A stretch of DNA of 64,000 nucleotides from Delphinapterus leucas (lineage: Eukaryota > Chordata > Mammalia > Artiodactyla > Monodontidae): positions 4,416,949-4,480,948 of the forward strand of contig NW_022098058.1 in assembly GCF_002288925.2 (NCBI RefSeq), read 5' to 3'. The translations under genes and the position numbers were made by a program. Shown here in pieces: positions 56,749 to 64,000 of the stretch. The notes under the pieces were generated by a model. It worked only from the letters and a program-made list of their open reading frames with translations. It did no database searches and had not been told where the DNA came from. The stretch's first letter is position 1; each line of letters begins with the position of its first letter.

Positions 56749-59700
56749 GGTGGAGGGCTACTCACCTTCCACTCTCCCAGCAGTGGGTGGGTCTCCTGCA
56801 CCAGGGAGCTGCCCGGGGAATTGAGGGTCTGGGAGGGCAGGACGTAACGCTCTTCATAGAGGGAGGAGCACTGTGGAGGCAGACCCCCCAGCCCTTCAGC
56901 AGGGCCGCAGACCCCCCAGCATCTTGGCAGGGCTGCACCTTCCCCTGACGCATGCAGGGGCCACTCGACAAATGCCAAAGCCCACTTTACAAAGGAAGAA
57001 GAGGCAGTGGGCCACACCCAGGTGCCATAGGACTCCAGAGGAGAGGGGAGGGGAGTCCTTGGGGGCTTCCTGAAGGAAAAGGAGCAGAAGCAGCATGAGC
57101 CCAGGTGTGGCAAAGCTCAAGTGCACGAGGCTGAAGGGGAAGCCACAGCAGCTCCGTGCAGAATGAGGGAAACTGAGGCAGAAATGCCTGCAGGGACCAC
57201 AATATGGGCTGTCTGTGGCTGCTGCATGGAGAACAGTGTGGACAGGGCCAGCGGAGGCTGCTGGCCACTGGCATAAACACTCCTGACAGGCCAGGGAAGG
57301 TGGGGACAAGGCAGCGGCCCCTGGAACAGCACAAGAAGGCATGGAAGGGATGGGACAGAGTCCAGTGGACAGAAGGAGGAGATGTGGAGACCCAGAGAAG
57401 CATCCCTGGGGAGGGGCTCAGAAAGGAGAGGGGCTGGCAGTGAACTGGTGCCTCTACTCACCCCCTGAGAGGGGAGTCATGCCCAGCACCCCAGGAGAAA
57501 AGTGGGCCTGGCAGCCAGCTTCTGTATGGACAATTAAAACATCAGTGGGCAGAGAAGGAAAGTGGGGGAAACTGGGCCCTCTCCCTCGGCAGGCCAGGGC
57601 AGGGGCCCAGGCTGCCACAGGCAGGCGTGCAGGTTTCGTACTGCTCAAGGGGCCCAGGCTGCACTTGTCAAGTTCTTCCATCAGCACAGAAGTGCCCTCT
57701 AGGTTCTCAGGGCCCAGGGAGGGGTCGAGGAGCTCCTGAAGTAGCCGGCAGGGGCCCGAACTGACCTTAGGGAAGAAGGTGCGGGTCACAAAGTGCTTGT
57801 ACTCCAGGAAGGGGATGCCCTGGCTGCGGTTCAGCTCCTTGGTGAGATCCGTCATGTCTGTCTGCAGCTCAGCAAAGCCTGGTAAACAGGCAGTGGCTGT
57901 GAGTGGATCAGATGGTGAAGCCGAGGCCCAAGGTCTCGCATGGTCGCCACCCGCTACCTTTACGGATTTCCTCTCGGATCTGGGATTCCATCTCCTCCAT
58001 CTGCAGCAGTGTCTTCTGCCAGTAGCGCTCAGCGCGGCGGCTCTTGGTGCAGAAGACAAACAGGGCTGTGGGCAGCAGAGAGGCGGTTCAGGCCACTGAA
58101 AGCCCTTCGGAGAGCATTTGTCGGTACCTGCCCTGTGCAGGGCCTGGGCCTGAAGGGAGAGGTCCTGCCTGCACCCCTCAGCTCCATCTCCTTGGGGCAG
58201 GCGCCTCAGCTCATGGTCCTCTCCTCCCCAGTGGGTTGAAAACTACAGGGCCAAGGGCTTGGGTAACGGTCAGGAAGATAAGGCTCCATGTCCCATTCTT
58301 ATAATAAGAAATGTGTGTTTGTTTAAAATAGTGATAAACACCTACCCTTCTGAAACTATTCCAAAAAACTGCAGAGGAAAGAACACTCTCAAACTCATTC
58401 TATGAGGCCACCATCACCCTGATACCAAAACCAGACAAAGATACTACAAAAAAAGAAAACTACAGGCCAGTATCACTGATGAACATAGACCCAAAAATCC
58501 TCAACAAAACACTACAAACCGAATCCAACAACACATTAAAAGGATCATACACCACGATCAAGTGGGATTTATCCCAATGATGCAAGGATTTTTCAATATC
58601 TTCAAAAAAAATCAGGGTGATACACCACCTCAACAAACTGAGAAATAAAAACCACGTGATCATCCCAATAGACGCAGAAAAAGCTTCTGACAAAATTCAA
58701 CACCCATTTATGATAAAAACTCTCCAGAAAGAGGGCATAGAGGGAACCCACCTCAACATAATAAAGGCCCTATATGACAAACCCACAGCCAACATCATTC
58801 TCAATGGTGAAAAACTGAAAGCATTTCCTCTAAGATCAGAAAGAAGACGAGGATGTCCACTCTCGCTACCATTATTCAACATAGTTTTGGAAGTCCTAGC
58901 TGCAGCAATCAGAGAAGAAAGGGAAATAAAAGGAATCCAAATTGGAAAAGAAGTAGTAAAACTGTCACTGTTTGCAAAGGGCATGATACTATACATAGAA
59001 AATCCTAAAGATGCTGCCAGAAAACTACTAGAGCTCATCAATGAATTTGGTAAAGTAGCAGGATACAAAATTAATACACAGAAATCTCTTGCATTCCTAT
59101 ACAATAACAATGAAAGATCCGAAAGAGAAATCAAGGAAACAAGCCCACTCACCATTGCATAGAAAAGAATAAAATACCTAGGAATAAACCTACCTAGGGA
59201 GGCGAAAGACCTATACCCTGAAACCTATCAGACGCTGATAAAAGAAATTGAAGATAACACAAACAGATGGAAAATATACCATGTTCTGGGACTGAAAGAA
59301 TCAATATTGTGAAAATAACTATACTACCCAAGGCAATCTACAGATTCAATGCAATCCCTATTAAATTACTGATGGCATTTTTCACAGAACTAGAACAAAA
59401 AATTTTACAATTTGTATGGAAACACAAAAGACCCCTGAATAGCCAAAACAATCCTGAGAAACAAAGGTGGAGCTGGAGGAATCAGGCTCCCTGACTTCAG
59501 ACTATACTACAAAGCTACAGTAATCAAAACAGTATGGTACTGGCACAAAAACAGAAATACAGATAAATGGAACAGGATAAAAGGCCCAGAGATAAACCCA
59601 CGCACCTATGATCAATCTATGACAAAGGAGGCAAGACTATACAGTGGAGAAAAGACGGTCTCTTCAATAACTGGTGCTCGAAAAACTGGAGAGCTACATG

Positions 59701-62700
59701 TAAAAGAAAAACTAGAACATTCTGTAACACCATACACAAAAATAAACTCAAAATGGATTACAGATCTAATGTTAGGCTGGAAACTATAAAACTCTTAAAG
59801 GAAAACAAGCAGAGCACTCTGACATAAATCACAGCATTATCTTTTGTGATCCACCTCCTAGAGTAATGAAAATAAAAAGAGAAACAAACGGGACCTAATT
59901 AAACTTAAAAGCTTTTGCACAGCAAAAACAAAAACCCAAAAGACCATAAACAAAACAGAAACACAACCCACAGAATGGGAGAAAATATTTGCAAATGAAG
60001 TGACCGACAAGGGATTAATCTATAAAATATACAAACAGCTCATGTAGCTCAATATCAAAAAACAAACAACCCAATCAAAAAATGGGTGGAAAATCTAAAC
60101 AGACATTTCTTTAGGGAAGACAAACAGATGGCCAAAAAGCACATGAAAAGATGCTCAACACTGCTAATTATAAGTGCAAATCAGAACTACAATGAGGTAT
60201 CACCTCACACTGATCAGAATGGCCATCATCAAAAAGTCTACAAACAATAAATGCTGGAGAGGGTGTGGAGAAAAGGGAACCCTCTTGCACCGTTGGTGGG
60301 AATGTAAATTGATACAGCCACTATGGAGAAAAGTACGGAAGTTCCTTAAAAAACTAAAAACAGAATTACCATATAACCGAGCAATCCCACTCCCAGGCAT
60401 ATATCCAGAGAAAACCATGATTCAAAAAGATACATGCACCCCAATGTTCATTGCAGCATTATTTACAATAGCCAAGACATGGGAGCAACCAAAATGTCCA
60501 TCAACAGAGGAGTGGATAAAGAAAATGTGGTACATATATGCCATGGAATATTACTCAGCCATAAAAAACAATGAATGCCACCTGCAACAACAGGGATGGA
60601 CCTAGAGATGATCATACTAAGTGAAGGACATCAGACAGAGAAAGATAAATATCATGATATCACTTATATGTGGAATCTAAAAAAAAATGATACAAATGAA
60701 CTTATTTACAAAACAAACAGACTCACAGGCTTTGAAAACAAACTTACAGTTACCAAAGGGGGAAGGTGGGAGGAGGGGTAAATTAGGAGTTTGGGATTAA
60801 CATACACACACGACTATATAAAACAGATAACCAACAAGGACCTATTGTATAGCACACGGTACTGCACTCAACGCTCTAATAACCTATATGGGAAAAGAAT
60901 CTGAAAAAGAGTGGATATGTGTTTATGTATAACTAAATCACTTTGCTGTACACTTGAAACTAACACAACAATGTAAATCAAGTATAATATAAAATAAAAA
61001 TTAATTTAAAAAATTACTTGAGTGAAAAAAGATAAAATAGTGGTAAACAGTGGATTTCTCTAGATGAGAGAATTATGGGTGATTTCTGTTCTCCTTCTGC
61101 TATTTAGCATTTTCAGTTCTTTCTACAACGATGAGGTATTACTTGTGAAATAAGAAACTTTTAAAAGATTACAAAGCAGTATTATATTATAACCCCTTTC
61201 TGGGATGTAACACATCTCTATATATCTCATATAACGAGATGCATAAAATATACATGGGGCTTCCCTGGTGGCGCAGTGCTTAAGAATCCGCCTGCCAATG
61301 CAGGTGACACGGGTTCGTGCTCTGGTAGGGAAAGATCCCACGTGCCGCTGAGCTACTAAGCCCGTGCGCCATAACTACTGAGCCTGAGCTCTAGAGCCCA
61401 CAAGCCACAACTACTGACCCTGCATGCCACAACTACTGAAGCCTGCGTGCCTAGAGCCCGTGCTCCGAAACAAGAGAAGCCACCGCAATGAGAAGCCCGT
61501 GCACCGCAACGAAGAGTAGGCCCCGCTCACCGCAACTAGAGAAAGCCCATGCACAGCAACGAAGACCCAACACAGCCAAAAAATATGTATAATATTTTTA
61601 TATATTATATATTCTATCCCAGTTTTCCCTACATTTTCTACATTGAATATATTACTTTTTTAAAAACAGTTTTATTGAGATATAATGCACATGCCATATA
61701 GTCTATCCATGTAAAGCATACAATTGAACGGCTTTTAGTATATTCACAGGGTTGTGTAACCATCACCACTATCTAATTTTAGCACACTTTCCCTGCCCCT
61801 TGAAGACCCATAACCACAAGTAGTCAGTCCCCATCCACTCTCCCCCTGTCCCTGGCAACCACTAATTTGCTTTGTCTTTATCGATTTGCCTATTCTGGAC
61901 ATTTCATATAAACGGAATCAAACTATGTGATCTTTTATGTCTGGCATCTTTCACTTATCATGACATCCTCAAGGGGCATCCATGCTGTACCACGTGTCAG
62001 AACTTCTAAAAAATTACAAAGCAGTACTTATAACGCCGTTCTGAGATATAATATATCTATATATATATCATACAATGAGATGTATAAAATATACATATTC
62101 CTTTATGGCTTAATGCTACCCCATGGCATGGATAAACCATACTTTCTTTATCCAGTCATCAGCTGATGGACACCTGGGCTGTTGCCACTTTTGGTGATGA
62201 ATAACGCTGCTATGAACATTCATGCACAGGTGCTTGTGTGGACATATGTTTTCATTTCTCTCGGGCAGATACCCAGGACGGGGACTGCTGGGTCACACGG
62301 TAACTTTATTTAACATGTCGAGGAACTGCCGGAGAGTTTGCCACGGCAATGGCACCATTTAAATTCCCACCAACAGTGTATGAGGGCTTCAATTTCCATG
62401 CTACATTGAATACATTACTTTCATAACCATTATTTTAATAGTGGTATAGCCTACCTAAGAGGAAGGTTAATCTTCCTGAACAGCCCTCTTATAAGTACCT
62501 TCAGCAGGCCCTACTGACTGGAGAACAGGATCCGAATCCCTCTGCATGGCACTCAGGGCCCATCGCCTGGGCCCAGCATACTTCTCAACAGCTATTGTCC
62601 TCCACCCTTTGTGCTGTGGCTGGGGCACACGCCTCGCCACCCTCTGAGCGCCTCACCCATTCCTACCTTCACGCCTTTGTTCAGTCTGCCCCGGCCCACT

Positions 62701-63923
62701 ATGCCTTCTCTCCTACCCACTGGTCTTCAGAGGGGCTGAGGCAAAGTGGGGTAGGTCTGCCCCCCCAAAACGACACGAGGGTGGGGCTCCTTACCAACCA
62801 CGGAGAGCAGCAGCAGGACACTACAGATGACAATGGACACGATGATGGCGGTCTCACTGCCCCCCAGCTGCAGCGTGGCGATGGTCTGGTTGAAGTTCCC
62901 TACCTGGATCTGCACAGAGGTGGGGGGAGGGGGTTGTATCTTCCCTGGACTTACGCCCTGGCTCTTCTCCTCGCTAGCTGTGCGGTCTTGAGCAAGGCAC
63001 CTAACCTCTCTGAGCCTCAGATGCCACAACTATAAGACAGAGAGAGCCCCACCCATCTCCTGGGGATGCTATGAGGGCTAAATGAGATGATGCTTGTCAA
63101 GCCCTTAGTCCCGAGCCTGGCACAGAAGGGAGACTCAATAAATACAGGCAACAGTGATTATTATTACAGCCTGGGAGGAGCAGCAGAAGAGCCAGTGGCC
63201 GGGCAGTTCATAGAGCCTGGCCATGTCCTGAAGTATCTGTAGGGCTGCCCAACGACCAGGGGAGCAGGTGAGTTCTTAGGACTCAAAGGGCAGAACTGGG
63301 ACTGGGGTACAGGTGAAAGGGAGCTTTTGCAGTCAGAGCCATCCTGGGTGGCATGTGCCACCTGGGAGGGAGTGAGCACCCCATCTCAGGAGGCATGCAA
63401 GCAGGTACAGTGCAGAAGAGATCCCACGTTCTAGGCCCTCTCTCCACTCCTGCTTCCCTCCCTCCATGACTCGGCATGGCAACTGGCGGCCCAGACTCTG
63501 GGTAGAGCAACAAGTGGAACGGGGACAACTTGTCATGGCCTCTGAGAGTCAGCTGGGGCTGATCACCGACCTTGAACAGATCACTAAGTTTTTGGGTCTC
63601 AGTTTCCTCATCTGCCAAGTGGGGAGGTAAAGCTCCTCTTTGCCACGGTTGTCTAAGCTTCTGAGCATGACAATGCTCAGCTGAGACGTGCCGGACAGGG
63701 GGCAGATGCTCAGGCACTTGGGACAAGACTGGGGGCCAAGCCCACCTCTGTCTCTAGTGCCCCGTCCACTCACTGTTATGGGCAGCTGCCCCTTGGCTGT
63801 GCCCAGGGACTCGTTGACCGAGCAGTGGATGACTCTCTCGGAGACGATCTGGATGTCACAGGCCACCTGGCCAATCTTGACCCGGTACTCGTGGCTCTCG
63901 AGGCCCAGGCCGTCCTGCTCCTT
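48851..63923 (-). CDS. PLXND1: plexin-D1, last 18 coding exons (725 C-terminal residues), 5' part outside window
   Basis: Receptor for SEMA3E and related semaphorins in endothelium, neurons and thymocytes. The exons are listed separately; together they make 2178 nt with stop, and all phases match. If the protein has the human length of 1925 aa this is residues about 1201-1925. Fragment residues 1-70 are the end of the IPT-rich ectodomain, 71-94 the transmembrane helix, about 95-307 the juxtamembrane helix and first half of the GAP domain, about 308-476 the Rho-GTPase-binding domain region, and about 477-725 the second half of the GAP domain. The GAP half with [12 protein letters not shown] (residues 283-294) holds the catalytic arginines. 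The C-terminus SEA is the known GIPC1 PDZ-binding tail. Nothing is truncated or frame-shifted. The gene runs toward H1-8. Confidence 0.96.
49223..49297 (-). CDS. PLXND1: PLXND1 exon (residues 663-687)
   Basis: 75 nt: [12 protein letters not shown] then [13 protein letters not shown]. Acceptor ctcacag, donor gtgagt. Confidence 0.95.
49448..49588 (-). CDS. PLXND1: PLXND1 exon (residues 616-662)
   Basis: 141 nt from [16 protein letters not shown] to [13 protein letters not shown]; conserved helical part of the GAP fold. Donor gtgcgc is slightly weak. Confidence 0.95.
50669..50816 (-). CDS. PLXND1: PLXND1 exon (residues 566-615), second GAP motif
   Basis: 148 nt. [15 protein letters not shown] carries the second conserved arginine region of plexin GAP domains; ends SISDLQLGK. 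Confidence 0.95.
51660..51800 (-). repeat. MIR element in PLXND1 intron
   Basis: Contains GTCACTTACCCAAGGTCACA, the complement of the MIR core. Ends approximate. Confidence 0.7.
51916..52079 (-). CDS. PLXND1: PLXND1 exon (residues 512-566)
   Basis: 164 nt: [16 protein letters not shown] to DTLHIWKTN. Contains the [14 protein letters not shown] segment typical of plexins. Confidence 0.95.
52614..52718 (-). CDS. PLXND1: PLXND1 exon (residues 477-511)
   Basis: 105 nt: [17 protein letters not shown] to [10 protein letters not shown]. Includes the basic SHRQSHRKK stretch. Confidence 0.95.
52951..52985 (-). CDS. PLXND1: PLXND1 35-nt small exon (residues 465-476)
   Basis: Only 35 nt: completes Val465, then [11 protein letters not shown]. 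Acceptor tctcgcag, donor gtgagt. Needed to keep frame with both neighbours. Confidence 0.92.
53674..53737 (-). CDS. PLXND1: PLXND1 exon (residues 444-464)
   Basis: 64 nt: [20 protein letters not shown] and R, plus one base. Donor gtagtg. Confidence 0.94.
53820..53923 (-). CDS. PLXND1: PLXND1 exon (residues 409-443)
   Basis: 104 nt: [17 protein letters not shown] then [18 protein letters not shown], part of the Rho-GTPase-binding domain. Confidence 0.95.
54361..54517 (-). CDS. PLXND1: PLXND1 exon (residues 357-408), Rho-GTPase-binding domain
   Basis: 157 nt: [20 protein letters not shown], then [17 protein letters not shown], a ubiquitin-like fold that in plexins binds Rac/Rnd-type GTPases. 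Confidence 0.95.
54666..54812 (-). CDS. PLXND1: PLXND1 exon (residues 308-356)
   Basis: 147 nt: [17 protein letters not shown] then [20 protein letters not shown] to NIEAKPR, the link between the first GAP half and the RBD. Confidence 0.95.
55469..55667 (-). CDS. PLXND1: PLXND1 exon (residues 241-307), first GAP motif
   Basis: 199 nt. [17 protein letters not shown] has the paired arginines (284, 285) expected as the catalytic finger of the R-Ras/Rap GAP; then [13 protein letters not shown]. Confidence 0.95.
56072..56202 (-). CDS. PLXND1: PLXND1 exon (residues 198-241)
   Basis: 131 nt: [20 protein letters not shown] to [10 protein letters not shown]. Confidence 0.95.
56697..56746. repeat. 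GT/CA microsatellite beside a PLXND1 splice donor
   Basis: About 23 GT units on the plus strand, so CA repeats in the PLXND1 pre-mRNA, starting about 20 nt after the 5' splice site at 56765. Confidence 0.95.
56766..56870 (-). CDS. PLXND1: PLXND1 exon (residues 163-197)
   Basis: 105 nt: [17 protein letters not shown] to [10 protein letters not shown]. Donor gtgagt. Confidence 0.95.
57766..57878 (-). CDS. PLXND1: PLXND1 exon (residues 125-162)
   Basis: 113 nt: [19 protein letters not shown] then [19 protein letters not shown], the start of the conserved cytoplasmic plexin domain. Confidence 0.95.
57958..58065 (-). CDS. PLXND1: PLXND1 exon (residues 89-125), juxtamembrane helix
   Basis: 108 nt: [17 protein letters not shown] then [20 protein letters not shown]. 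Holds the last membrane residues, the basic stop-transfer KSRRAER and a dimer-forming coiled juxtamembrane helix. Confidence 0.95.
58341..61033 (+). mobile_element. 5'-truncated L1 in PLXND1 intron, antisense to the gene
   Basis: Plus-strand L1, about 2.7 kb, ending AAATTAATTTAAAAAATTAC. AAAATAGTGATAAACA at 58325-58340 and AAAATAGTGGTAAACA at 61034-61049 are the target duplication. ORF2 is open over 58617-59162 (RT core with [11 protein letters not shown]; the catalytic FADD is changed to FAKG), then broken. The remaining frames (60174-60605 and others) are ORF2 C-terminal fragments. Inactive. Confidence 0.9.
61157..61256. repeat. local direct duplicate, copy 1
   Basis: About 100 bp from AACTTTTAAAAGATTACAAAG to GATGCATAAAATATACAT, nearly repeated at 62001-62096. 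Confidence 0.75.
61258..61580 (+). repeat. CHR-1-like SINE in PLXND1 intron
   Basis: GGGCTTCCCTGGTGGCGCAG head, ends AACACAGCCAAAAAATATG. Antisense to PLXND1. Confidence 0.9.
61655..62400. repeat. L1M-like LINE fragment, independent copy
   Basis: Same motif order as 18960-19560: TTTTATTGAGATATAAT, CTGGCAACCACTAATTTGC, GGACATTTCATATAAACG. It is interrupted by the duplicate at 62001-62096. Confidence 0.7.
62001..62096. repeat. local direct duplicate, copy 2, inside an L1M
   Basis: Matches 61157-61256 with about ten differences and sits between ACGTGTCAG and ATTCCTTTATGGC, where other copies of this L1M have no insert. Confidence 0.7.
62795..62909 (-). CDS. PLXND1: PLXND1 exon (residues 51-89), transmembrane helix
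   Basis: 115 nt: [20 protein letters not shown] then the hydrophobic [18 protein letters not shown]. One N-linked site (NQT) precedes the membrane. Donor gtaagg. Confidence 0.95.
63774..63923 (-). CDS. PLXND1: PLXND1 exon (residues 1-50 of the fragment)
   Basis: 150 nt, phase 0: [19 protein letters not shown] to GQLPIT, the last part of the extracellular IPT/TIG region with two cysteines (C22 and C35 of the fragment) and an N-linked site (NES). Acceptor ctcctgcag. The preceding exon lies outside the window. Confidence 0.93.
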
Positions 63924-64000
63924 CTGCAGGAGCAGAAGGGGTGCTCGTGAGGCCTGTGGCTAAGCCCGGCCTGCTCACGCCCCCCACCTGGCACCCACTG

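Noticed and set aside
58617..59162. A 181-residue reverse-transcriptase-like protein
   Set aside because: It is an L1 ORF2 fragment with a changed catalytic motif inside a truncated L1, not a host gene or a bacterial-type RT system.

Overview
The window is a stretch of placental-mammal nuclear DNA, almost certainly from a cetacean or a very close relative. It carries many copies of the tRNA-derived CHR-family SINE (recognisable from its GGCTTCCCTGGTGGCGCAGT head and GCAGCCAAAAA or CGTACTGCAAAA tail), several of them with clean target-site duplications. The gene order is the conserved mammalian RHO - H1-8 (H1FOO) - PLXND1 block. No prokaryotic-type system, CRISPR array or novel defence locus is present. 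Most long open frames in the window are shadows, repeats or intron read-through.

Layout. (1) 1-4640: RHO upstream region with one SINE and a candidate distal rhodopsin enhancer. (2) 4612-11205, plus strand: rhodopsin, five intact exons encoding 348 aa, with a textbook photoreceptor promoter (CRX-type homeodomain sites, NRL element, TATA). The spectral tuning residues are D83, A292 and S299. (3) 11206-16960: intergenic DNA with a CA microsatellite and old LINE debris. (4) 16968-44292, plus strand: H1-8, the oocyte linker histone, five exons encoding 340 aa. Its first intron is 23 kb long and is the accessory part of the window. It holds a degraded minus-strand gammaretrovirus-like provirus (19581-32079), a tandemly duplicated intron segment on either side of that provirus, nested L1s, about ten SINEs, an RPS27L processed pseudogene inside the proviral pol region, and a second polyadenylated retrocopy of unknown origin inside a SINE. 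(5) 44293-47850: space between convergent genes. (6) 47850-63923, minus strand: the last 18 coding exons of PLXND1 (725 aa, from the end of the ectodomain through the transmembrane helix and the split GAP/RBD cytoplasmic region to the stop and 3' UTR). One intron carries a 2.7 kb L1.

Functionally the three genes are neighbours, not a pathway: RHO acts in rod photoreceptors, H1-8 in oocyte chromatin, and PLXND1 in semaphorin signalling. Splice junctions were assigned by hand from GT/AG sites plus preservation of reading frame; every exon length keeps phase with the next exon in all three genes.

The most unusual structure is the provirus flanked by two copies of the same host segment with non-matching flanking bases. 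This is what recombination between two proviruses at different sites would leave behind.
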